A stretch of 64,000 nt of DNA from contig JBBHKE010000123.1 of the NCBI GenBank assembly GCA_037447655.1, positions 151,737 to 215,736 of the forward strand. The letters are read 5' to 3'. Of the stretch, positions 48,692 to 59,790 are shown one piece after another (position 1 is the stretch's first letter; each line of letters opens with the position of its first letter). The position numbers and the translations under genes are program-made. The notes beneath the pieces are model-generated. The model was given only the letters and a program-made list of their open reading frames with translations. It ran no database searches and was not told where the DNA came from. The stretch comes from Zygnema cylindricum. Taxonomy: Eukaryota > Streptophyta > Zygnematophyceae > Zygnematales > Zygnemataceae.

Positions 48692-49433
48692 AGTGTCGTG
48701 TAGACTAGCATCTTGTAGGATTGCTCATATTCTCGCTCTTTTTTGTTATCGAGTTTCGCATTTTCTTTTTAGCTTGGGTGCGAAGGTTTTGAAAGATGTA
48801 AAAAAAAAGAAAATTATTTCAAAAGTTGATTCATGGATGTCTCTAACATCTTGCTGAATTATGGTGTCTTGTGGTTTGATAAAAGTCACAATGTATTTTG
48901 TACCGGGATGTGATAAGAGACGAGGACCGTGACTCAGATATGAAACATTTGGTGAATTTATGGTTTATTATTTTTCAAATCCCACCAAGTTTATTGTGGA
49001 AATTCCCGTGGTTTTTGGAACTACAGTTCAATGCATTAACACCATGGAATTATGTTATATAATTGAGGGTTCTTCCAATAGAAAAATAGAGAAAAGTAGA
49101 CTGTAAACCTCGTGAGTCAAGCTAAAAGGTACATAAAAGTTAATAACAGTCTCCACAATTGCTAACAAAAAAAATAAAATTAGCTTGAAGGGATAGTCGA
49201 ACAATAAGACACTTTCAGTTTTAAGCCTTGACAATTATAAAATTGTGAATGGTACTTTCTCTTAAAAGCAACTCAGTCTACTCTAAATGACTGTCCACGC
49301 TAAAATTTGAAATTTTTAAACACACTTTGGTCTGATCTCAAGGACAAAAGAGCCACTCCTCACAAAGCTTTCACCGGAAGGTTATGATGAGAGGTGTGTG
49401 AAGGTGTTTTCGGAATCCAGAGAATTGAATGAC

Positions 49434-49649
49434 TACAACATGAAACGCTATTAGCATGGAGAAATAATTAGTATGAGAATGTTTAGGGTTAATATTTCTG
49501 TTTCTGATCCAAATGACGTGACTATTTTGAACAGTCAAAAGAATAAGCATTAAGATTAAGAAGAGTAAATTAGTCTTAATACTGTTATTCTGTGTTTGGA
49601 GGGCAAAAAAACAGGAAAATGTTATCAACAGTAATAACATTTTACGGTA
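49434..49649. mobile_element. Possible MITE (family M-like)
   Basis: Left end TACAACATGAAACGCTATTA; the right end in reverse complement begins TACCGTAAAATGTTATTACT. TA lies at both outer ends. The similarity to the TACACCGTGAATCGTTATTA consensus is weaker than in the other copies. Confidence 0.4.
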
Positions 49650-50710
49650 CTCTTGCCGAGTGAATGCAATGGCAGTAGTTACATTAAAGACATGTTACCA
49701 GTAATAGTTATGCAAAAGGCCATGGGATAACATCAACCACTATAAACCGAAAATAAGTCAATTTCGCCGAGTTAAACTATTTTAATATTTATTGCTGCCA
49801 ATAGTATAAAATATAAAAAAACACACAAAAATGTTCCAAATGCCAACAAATCTGCTGTTGACAGCAAGCTTTGCTCGCAGGCTCACACAGTAATAAAGCA
49901 ATCACTTCTCAGTACTCTAAAATCCACGCTTTTAAATCTCCACCGTAGCTGAAATCCTCCGAGATTTTATTAACCACCGGATGAAATCCCGAAAACACCA
50001 GCCAGAAAAAGTTCAAAGTCTTAAATGCAGAAAAAGAATTATTCAAGTGCTCCCACGTTCAACAGGGTGGATGTCTCAGTAAATCCCACTCGGGTGGGTT
50101 CAAGGTCGCATTAGTAAACACTGACTAATACAGAAAGCATTCATTTTTTCTTCTTGAAAATGCAATTAAAGAACTTATCTTTGCAATAAACTGCCTGGGA
50201 CAGAAGATTCGTCAACTTCTGTCATACCTCTCAATCATCGAACTAGACATGCGTAAAATCACCCCTTCAGCAACTGGTCCTTCTACTCCACAAGGACGCC
50301 AATTAACACCACATTTTGGCGAGCCAAAGATTTTATTCGATGACTGATTGTGAAGTAAGAGTGCACACCTAAATCAATCTATACAACCATATATTTTTTT
50401 GCCTCCATTTCCTTTCTCACATGAACTTTCAACTGAAAAAGAAACGTATACGCCTGAATTGTTTTGCTTCAATGTAACTCTCTACTCTTTCCTGTCAATG
50501 TACAGGGTCGCGTGCCTTAACCACATTTTTCAAAAATGAAGCCACATCTCCTGTCTAACTAACAATATCCTCATTCATACGCTATTTGCAAACCGGACCT
50601 ATACAGTGTCTGCAAATGTATCGCTCGCGGTTTACAGGGAGAGGACCTATACTACCATAATTCGATTCGCTTGAATAAGGTGGGAAAAAAAAAGAAAGAA
50701 AAGCCTTTCA

Positions 50711-53696
50711 CTACTTGTACTCAAAAAGACGACGCTCCACATCTTGTCGAAGGGTGTTCACCTCTTCTGCGTATTCTGCCTGCTCTGGATCGGATGCCGC
50801 TACGTCTTGTAGTGTGGCCTTTGTGTGTTGCAAAACGGACTCCACTTGACAATCTTCTCGAAGAACTTTGCGTGTGTTAGGACCAACATCCACCAGATTT
50901 TGTAGAGTGTGCAATGCCTGCATTAACCATAACCTTATCGTCAATTTCTTATTGTTTAGTTCTTATAATCAATTTTTTATCATCTACTTCTTATCGTCAA
51001 TTTTTTGCACTGGAAGATTACAGCTAGTGCAAAAGAACCGGACACCAACGGATGGCTGGAAGATAGGATACCGGTACAGTGCCCATCGCTATTAGTGTTA
51101 AATGTTTTTTGGGCAGTCAAAGGCGTTTTACCTTTGTGATTGACCGTTAAAGAATTTTTTTTCTCGAGGCAAGAAATCGAGAGGTAAAATTCTTACTTCT
51201 CAATCGTGATTTCACAACTGGAAATTGACAAAAAGTACTTTCGACTGCCCAAAAAATGTTTAACTGAGCAGTGTAAATCATGAATGCAAAGGGCTCTTTT
51301 ACTAATGCAATCGAAAACCTAAGTATCCCTGGAAAAGCGAGCCATACCTTTTGCTGCAAGTCCAAGTCACCATCGAGTACGATGAGGTCAAGCACTGCGC
51401 GAAGCAGCCCCGAGTTTGGTCTGTGTGGGAGAAGCTGAGAGGACAGCTTCTCCTCATCTTGTTCTTCAGCGAGAGCTCCTACCAAGATAACTGCTTTTTT
51501 GCGTAGCCTCATGTCTTTTCCAGCGTCCATGAGATGTGTAAGCCTCTCAACACCTCCCAATTCATAAAACGCTTGTTGTCCCTCAAGATGATTTCGAATG
51601 CCTGCAGATACGGCATACAGAGCCTTACCTGCCTCCTCTACATCATCGGCATCAGTCATCGCGAATAAATGGTTCAGCATTCCTTCATCGAGAACCTGCA
51701 AATGAGCTCCACCAATCATTAAATCCCACAACACAAGTTAAACTTGCATGCGCGATTGTTGCTCTTATATTGTTCGAGCTTATCTAGAAATTACTGTAAC
51801 TAACACAACACAATAATTTTCTAAATCCTGTTCTTCGCCGCAGGGATCCAATAATTTCACACTTAAATTTGATGTGTAATTTCTTAGGATTTCGGACTTT
51901 CCCCTTGTGCATTTGCAATGATAATGAGTGCATTGGGTCAACCTCAAGTTTTTGTATGTTTGACAGTCTTCCCCGTCACTCAAAGGACTTGCAAAAATCC
52001 AGGTGAAAAAAGAAAAACAAGATTGCTAAGAAAAAATTTACCTGCTTTTGCACAGTGGGATTGTTCTGAGCAGCTTTTCCAACTACCCAGGCACCCATGG
52101 CTCTGACTTCGGAATCTGAATGTTTTAATGCATTCGTCAGAGCTGCCAGACCACCCAGCTTGTGTAGATCTGCGGCCCAGCTTCACCCACCAGCACCTAA
52201 GGACAGGGCCCAAAAACTAGATTGACCATAATTCGGAGGGAGGGCGGAGGGGAGGGGGAGGAGGGAGAGGAAGAGAGGGAGAGAAGGAGAGAAGGCGGGC
52301 GGGTGGAAGTTTCTCGAGAAACATATGGTTGTTTAGGGTTGGCAATTTGGCAAATTCAACACTTACCATTAGCATTGTCGATGGGCTCAACCAGCTGCAG
52401 GAGTTCATATAGGGCTCGAAGCTGGTTTTCGCGAGAAAGGATTCACTAAGGATCAGTAAGGCTGGTGAGCTCGAACGACTCAGTCCACCAATCAGCAACC
52501 AATGTAAACAGATTAGAGCCCACATCAGAGGGAAATCAGGATAAGGAAAGTTCATGCAGCAAATTTAAGATTTCATAAAAAGCAAATAGTGCAACAAAAA
52601 AAGAAAAAAACAGGATGACTTGAAACTGCAACAGATTGCAAAAAGCTGAGTTGTTGTGGAGCAGTTCGATAAAAAAGGTGTTTTGTCAACTATACCATGA
52701 ATGGTTATTAGCGGTCAAAAATGTATAGTGTAGGGTTTATCTTAGTGTTATTGACTCTAATTTAGATCCGAGCCACGAGGACAGTTCTTGACCAATTACT
52801 AAATTAGTGTTAGAAATTTACAAATTAGTATAAGTAACCTTATTTTAGGTTCATGTGCCGAAAAGAAAAAACCAGCACCAAATTAGTGTTATCAAAGGTA
52901 ATGGCAATTCACTGTGTCGCAATCATTATGTAGATTCTGACTTGAGTGTAATGTCGATTGAAGGCATGAGAAAAATTCAAGGACGAAAAAGTTGTAAAAC
53001 TATCAACTTAATGCTCCAAATGCTCATCCTCAATTTCTATGGAATTAAAAAAAAAAAGGAATATAAAGGATAACGGGGAAATTTTACCCTTATATGTTGT
53101 CGTTTTAACGCAAGCTGCTCAGGGGTCATAGTTTGCACTTCCTGTGCTGCCGCTTTTAGCTGATCTGTATCCGAATTCTCTGCAAAAAGAAGTTGGCAAA
53201 GATTGACATGTGATTGCGAAAAATCTGAAAAGATTGTTAAGTTGAAAGAATCACAAGCTAACGAAGCTGAAAAAATTATGCTAAACCATTTTTATTAATC
53301 GTTTAAACCGTAAATGTTTTCTAAACTAAGAAAAATGTATGCTAGTAAATACGACTTACGAATGGCCCATTGCAACATGCTGTCAAGATTGCTGAAGTCA
53401 GGAGTCGGCGGATTCTCTCCTTCACTTTGAGCTCCCAAGCTGTTTGGATTTAGGTCTCTCTGTTCGGTTGCAGCTGGGATTTTTGAATCAAGTCCATCAG
53501 CCTCAGTCTGATTCGGCAAACCAAAAGTAACCGTTTCTAAAGGATGTGAAAACTCTGAGGAACATAATTGCAAACTGCCAACTGTAAAAAGTAGCAAGCA
53601 TACGCAAGTGGCCACGTGATGCCAGAAACGAAACCTTCTAATACCAATATAAAAAGTGTCTGTCAGAAGAGAATGAGAAGTAGAAGGTGTGCCCAT
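50711..53696 (-). CDS. SIL1/Fes1-type Hsp70 nucleotide exchange factor
   Basis: Armadillo-repeat exchange factor that releases ADP from Hsp70 or BiP. Exons: 53,696-53,360; 53,179-53,088; about 52,421-52,367; 52,169-52,042; 51,695-51,348; 50,917-50,711 (TAG), about 388 residues as modelled. Residues about 27-46 are hydrophobic after RRFRFWHH ([17 protein letters not shown]), a signal peptide or signal anchor, which points to the ER and so to SIL1 rather than cytosolic Fes1. Family motifs: MLQWAI near the end of exon 1, [95 protein letters not shown] and a C-terminus ERRLFEYK. The segment of about 30 residues normally between QRQHI and the ALxELL helix was not found, and the third exon's acceptor is ambiguous. 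Divergent from PCH2. Confidence 0.92.
51075..51275. mobile_element. Hairpin MITE in the last SIL1-like intron (family M)
   Basis: Left TACAGTGCCCATCGCTATTA..AAATGTTTTTTGGGCAGTC and right GACTGCCCAAAAAATGTTTAAC..CAGTGTA are inverted repeats over about 45 bp, with TA at both ends. The whole 201-bp element can fold on itself. Confidence 0.75.
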
Positions 53697-54851
53697 GGCG
53701 TACTGATTGTCTGTCTGCTTCCAAGTAAAGTGATAAATTTATGAATGAGGTTAAGGAGATAATAACAAGACAAGATTCGCACTACCGCAAGCTTTGAAGA
53801 AATAATACTTCCTGTAAGGAAAAAATGAGATGATTCACAAATTCAAGAATTAAGTACCAAACAAAGAGGATTCACAAGTTCGATATTTGAAGTATTAACG
53901 AGCTTGAATCACAAATTATCTAACTTGTGACCGTGTGTGGAAACAGTCAGGCAAAGTAGCCGTGGCCGAGTATTGAAGCCAGGCGTTATGCTAACATAGG
54001 GAAGCAGAAGCGTACTTGCCTACTAAGAGCTGATGATTGTCTCTTTAAAAGCTCCAAAAAGCTTTCATTTGCGACCTCCGACCAAGGACATCCCGCCAAC
54101 TAAAATTTGTTTTCACACGCAAAAAGTTACTATTTCCAATAGCAATGTGCCACGTATTCAACAGTGACGCTATTTGTCTTCGTCAAGTGTACAAGAGGCA
54201 ATTTAGGCGTACTTTATTTGTCACGTGACAGTCTATTTAGGGACATTAAAATAGTAGGATTCGCTAGTTGTGAGAATGTTCCAAAAGTAAACGCAACATA
54301 GCTAATCAGAGGTTGCCACGCACAAATAATGACCAGTAAAGTACACAAAAGCTTCGTACAACAAGAAACTTCATTAGAACTTCGGTGTACTGTACAGTAC
54401 ACCGTGAATCGTTATTAGCCTTATGTACGCTATATCGGCACCCCAAAATTTTGACATTGATATCTTAAATATAATAAATTACACTATTTAAGGATGTGGA
54501 CCATAATATGCTACACTATTTAAGGATGTGGACCAAAATATGCCACGTCTCCTGGCACTAAATTAGAATGAATGACGCTAATTTTTTGTTTACACTAATA
54601 ATTTCTATACGCTAATAACGATTCAAGGTGTACTGTACTGTAGCATATGAGGACGCACGTTACAACTTACATATGTGGACTTCAAACGAAATCCTCGCAC
54701 GTTTACAGGATAAATTCGTACTGTACTGTACCTTTGGCGCCATATTGCAGATTCAAATTTAACACTGATTCTTTGCAAGAGAGCTGCTGCTTGCCAAAGT
54801 CAAAACTTCCTCCACTTTCTTTCTCCCAACTCTCTCTTCTTGCGGAGTTCT
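53697..54851. promoter_or_regulatory. Divergent promoter region between SIL1-like and PCH2
   Basis: 1,155 bp separate the two start codons, so both 5' leaders and promoters must lie here. It contains a MITE (54,398-54,632) closer to PCH2. Minus-strand or plus-strand frames within it show no domain. No reliable TATA box was assigned. Confidence 0.6.
54398..54632. mobile_element. MITE upstream of PCH2 (family M, best-conserved ends)
   Basis: TACACCGTGAATCGTTATTA at the left and TAATAACGATTCAAGGTGTA at the right are near-perfect terminal inverted repeats with TA at both ends, 235 bp in total. The interior has a 32-bp tandem duplication (54,481-54,544) of ACACTATTTAAGGATGTGGA. The flanks are GTACTGTAC palindromes on both sides. 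Confidence 0.85.
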
Positions 54852-56434
54852 ATGGCTGCCACAAACGGAAATGCTTATCATTTTGTTGCAGACCATCCGG
54901 AGGAAGAAGTGACAGCAGTCACGGGAGAGGATGGTGACATATTGCTTCCCTCTTGTTCTCAACAAGCAATTGCCATGGAAGGATGTGAAGCACAGCCTGC
55001 AGCTGTCCAATGGAAGCCCCCGCAGAAGGTCAAAATTTCAGGTAATTCTCTGCTTAATTTTAAATTCTACAGTAATATGCAAAAAATAATCTCTTAGCTG
55101 CTCATCGGATTTAAATATTCATCACATGCAGCTTTGAGCCCTTGCTTACAGCTCCATGCTCTATTTTTTTTTAATCTTTTATCACCTTCATAGAAATTTT
55201 ATCATGAGATAATATGTCCGTTATTGCGTTTTAAACAATATTCCATTTTATGTTAGGAAAACCGAGGGCGTATTTCTTGTATGTTGATTCATAGTGGCAG
55301 GGATGAGATTCTTTCATGCAAATCTTCCTTCAAACTTTTTTTCTCGGCCATAGTTCCAGCGATGCTTGTCAATCGTACAAAGTTAGTAACTTCTGGAGAA
55401 GGACTAATTTCTGCATCTGCAAAACCTCCAGGAGTCCAGATTCTTTTGTACTAATGGTTAAGTTCTATAGTACTCTGGAAATTCCTTGCTATGCGCTTCA
55501 TTATTGCTTTGTCATTTTTGACAGGGTTTTCACTTAACCTTGGTTCTGCTGCGCATGGAAGGTATATTATGTAGCTATTCCTCCACATTAAAACGGTTAC
55601 AAAATGGTGAATAGTACTAGGTATTATACGCACTATTGGATTCAATACGGTTGTATCCTATACTACTTACAGAAGAAAACGACAAAACCTTCTTTTTTTA
55701 TATATTTCTATTTACAATTCCATGGATTTTGATGTTTTTTGCAGTTGAAGTTTGTCTACAAAAAACCAGTACAGCAAAGCCAGGGGAAATTGCTCGATCT
55801 GTGGAGCGGTTTGTTAGTGCAACACTGAAACTAAACTGCAATTTCATGACTATTTCATCTTAGTTTTAGGAAAGAAATGATGTGAGATGAGATGAGGCTC
55901 TTTTATGAGGTTAACTTCCAGGAAAGAAGTGATATGGATGAGGCTCTTTTTCTGAGGTTAAGAAACAGTTGTGTGATGTGCTTTTAAGCCTGTCCTTTTG
56001 CAATAACTTTTCGAAAAGAGTTGACAAATTACAAGAATTAGCACCTTGCACATAAGCTATATGCATTTAAGCAGAAGAGCCTCCATTTTCTGCAGATCAG
56101 GTGGGCGTATCTGGTCATGCAACAAGAAAATAAATAAGAGACCATTGTCTGCGTTTTCTTAATTATTTCATTTATTTAATTGAACTTTCGCAGTTTCTTA
56201 AGTGTTGATTGGAATCTTTCTGCAGAATGCTGGGAAAGCGGAGCCTCACCTATGTAGATGGGCTTGTTCCCTTATTCTCATTCCATTGCCTTCCACCCTT
56301 CCATTCCATTCCCCTCCCACCCTCTCTCCTCCTCTCTCCTCCCTCTCCCCTCCCTCTCTCCTCTCCCTCCTCTCCTCTCTCTCCTCTCTCTCTCCCTCTC
56401 TCCCTCCTCTCTCCTCTCTCTCTTCTCTCTGTCA

Positions 56435-56468
<34 letters not shown>

Positions 56469-59400
56469 GTCATCTCATCTCATCATCTCGCCATCACTCA
56501 TGGTATCATCTAAATAAAATAATAAATGTCATCATAAATGTCATCATGTAAATGTATGTTTAATGTATGTATGTGTAAAATGTATCTGGTATCATGTGTA
56601 TGTAATAAATGTCATGTCGTGTTTAATAATATGTCGTAATCATCGTGGGTATCAATTAAATGTCATCTCTTCGTATGTTTTCTCCTCTCCCTCTCCCTCT
56701 CCTCTATCTCCTCTCCCTAAAATAATAATCCCTCTAATAAAATCTCCTCTTTAAATCCCATCATCATCCTCCTCATCCCTCATCTCCTAAATCCCCCCCT
56801 CCTCTCCCTTTGGCTATATATGTTTTGTGTTAGTAGTAGTTATGGTTGTAATAGTAATAGTAACAAGAATAATCGTAGTATTAATAATAGTGATAATAGT
56901 GAAAATGGTAATAATAGTAATATCAATAATAATAATAATAATAAACACACCAATAATGATTATAATAGTAATAATAATAGTAGGATTGATATTACAGGCA
57001 TCAAAAAGCTTATAAGTCGGCGATGTTTAAGAGTTGTGTACTTGCAGAAGAAGATGTGAAAAACGCACGTGTACTTCTCTTTTGGCAAGTTACTCTTCAA
57101 GTGTACGTGTACCAGGTATGTACAATCGCAATTAACTGAATCCTTTGCGTTTAAAAGTTTCGGATCTATTGGTGATATTTCTCGCCTAAACCAGTAAAGC
57201 AGGATTTGTGAGAGTTTTACAATGTTTAGTGTGTTGTCCCAGAGGGACATCGTTTCATGAATTTCTACTCCTTGCATATTACTGTTTCTGTCGTGGAATG
57301 TCTCTTCTTCATCCTTACTTCTGTGGAGACCATTTCATTTTAGGCTTAACCCTATTTTGAGCGTGGGTGCGTTATGCAGTTGTTTTACTCTAATTGTTTT
57401 TTCTCAAAAAGATGATTGCAGCTAAATGAAGAAGGACCAGGGGAGGAGATTGAAGAAGATGAAGAAGTCGCAACTTTTCATGAGTGGTCGTTGCCTGCAC
57501 GTGATTTTCATGGCCTCTGGGAGAGGTATGCCTCTGTCTACTTGTCCTACTCTATAATAGGAACGTGCTCTTCTCGTGTGACTGGATTGAATTGATACTT
57601 ATGTGTTATGATCTTTCATGTAGTTGCCTTTTGACTTGGACTCCACTGAAATACTCTTCAGTAGTACCTTTCTATTTGAAGAAATCCAAAGATTGTGAGC
57701 CGCAAAGGTGGTTGTGGAGCATAGTTGTTATTAGATGGTTGCTGAGATTCGCAAACAATCATTTTATTGCCTGTCAAACAAGGCGCATTTTTTTTTCTTC
57801 TGGAAAATGTTTCTTAATGATTTTTTCCAACTCATGTGCTTATTAATTCTCTTGTGTGGTGACCAGCCTGATCTTTGAGATGGGCGTGAAAAATCGACTG
57901 CTCCGCTATGCAACCAGTGCTTTGCTATTTGCTGATCGAAAAGTGAATCCTCAATTGATCTCCTGGAACAGGTAACAATCTTTCTTGACTTGTCTTTCAT
58001 ATCGGTGTTCATAATTGGCTCAGAATGCCAAAGTAAAAAATTATTGCACGCCAATGGCTCGTTTGTCTTGTAGGCATATTCTCATTTACAATTTTTTGGT
58101 CATGTTTTGGTCATGTTTTGGTTATGTTACCCGATATTTGACCAAATAGGGGGTAACATGACTAAAGATGACCAAACAAATGTTAAGTGAGATTATGCTT
58201 CATGGCTCGTTGTTTGCACTTTGACAGCAAATAACAAACTGGGATAACTTCACATCTGTGCAGGGTGGTTCTTCTCTTCGGCCCGCCTGGAACAGGTTTG
58301 TTATCAATTGCTAAATCCTGATATTGTGCCCTCACATGCTCTATTGTAGGTAAATGATAGCACCCTTTTTGTTTGGACCATAAGTTCATTCTAAATCAAC
58401 AAGCTGAAGATTATGAGCATATTGCAGTATTGCTGACAGATAGGATTAATATCACTGCTAACCAAAGGCTTAATTCTGGCCGTGGGGTGAACAGGGAAAA
58501 CCAGCCTGTGGTAAGTCAACAATCCCTGTGATCCAGATTCTTGAATATTTAACAGAATTTTTGCATCTTGGCCAGGAATGTGTTGGACAGCGTGGTAGTA
58601 TTACATGAATGCCAAAAGACTAAGAGACCCAAGAATAGTAGTATGTCTGTTTGAGAAAAGGAAAGCACTCACGGGATTGCTGTTCTTTGCAGCAAAGCAC
58701 TATCCCAAAAACTGGCTATTCGATTCCAGCAACGGTGGGTCCATTTACCAAAAATGTCCGCGGTGTATAGGAATTAATTTTCCAGAAGTGAATATTGAAG
58801 CAAATACACGTGCTGCTGGCTGGATATCAAATGCTTATATCTCTCTGCATGACAAACATGCATTTTGTTTGTATTTGCTCAAAAAAATCTTTACATACTC
58901 TGATTTAGAGCTTGTAGCATTTTGAATGAAAGTGAGATTGATATGTTATTTGCAACCAACCAAGCCCACGAACTACATGTTGTCCAATTTTAGTATTGTT
59001 TGCGGACAGTTGAGCGAATGTTGTTTAATTGTTGCGAGACGTTTTTTCAGCGAGTAGTTTGCTGCATTTGATTTCTCGTATCTCATTTTCGGCTCTCACA
59101 GGCATATTGTTGGTGTATTGTGTGTTTATACTTATCATATCTAACAAGACAATGTTTTTGGCTGAATTTTTCTTCTGGTTTTTGTCATAACTTAAGGCGG
59201 TAAAATGATGTTTGTTGTAAAATAAATGCAGAATTGACTAGGTTCATTGTATCTGACCAGATATCGTCAGGCACAACTGGTGGAGGTGAATGCACATTCT
59301 CTCTTCAGCAAGTGGTTCTCTGAAAGTGGTAAATTGGTAAGCATATTCAGAGCCTGACGTAAATGAGTTCAGAGGATATTGACAGCATATATACAGGCTG

Positions 59401-59608
59401 AAAAAACCAGGTTATTTCTTGTACGATAAGCTTCTCATATAATGTTATTTCAGTTGGCGTGGTTAGAGTACAGAAGTTATTGACTTGGGACAAGTTGAAA
59501 ATTTTGGTATTATTGATGGTGCTTATTTTTTTAGTTGTGTGTTTTTATTCTCGTTTTTATGACTCAAAACAGAAGACTTACATCTTGAAGCAATCGAATA
59601 AATTATTG

Positions 59609-59706
<98 letters not shown>

Positions 59707-59751
59707 AGTTTTCTTACATCTTGACATATTTCATACACTACGCTATTTGAA

Positions 59752-59790
<39 letters not shown>

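Larger units (their letters stand above)
45575..50710. other. 5' flank of GPN3 and spacer, no gene recognised
   Basis: No conserved protein motif was found on either strand. Contents include GA-rich DNA near 45,745, a palindromic GTACATATGC region (47,330-47,420), a pair of related repeats (47,433-47,560 and 48,143-48,270), a short tandem repeat (48,614-48,691) and two MITE copies (48,440-48,536 and 49,434-49,649). A GC-rich stretch CGCGCGGAGCGCCGCGCTCG lies near 46,358. Confidence 0.5.

Noticed and set aside
56202-57059. Ser/Pro/Leu-rich, Asn/Ser-rich and Ile/Val-rich frames
   Set aside because: Produced by CT-rich and TAA/TAG trinucleotide tracts in a PCH2 intron.
57870-58300. Minus-strand frames opposite PCH2 exons
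   Set aside because: Antisense of exons whose plus-strand frame matches PCH2 residue by residue.
59459-59738. Tyr-Ile repeat proteins on both strands
   Set aside because: Direct translation of a (TA)n microsatellite.
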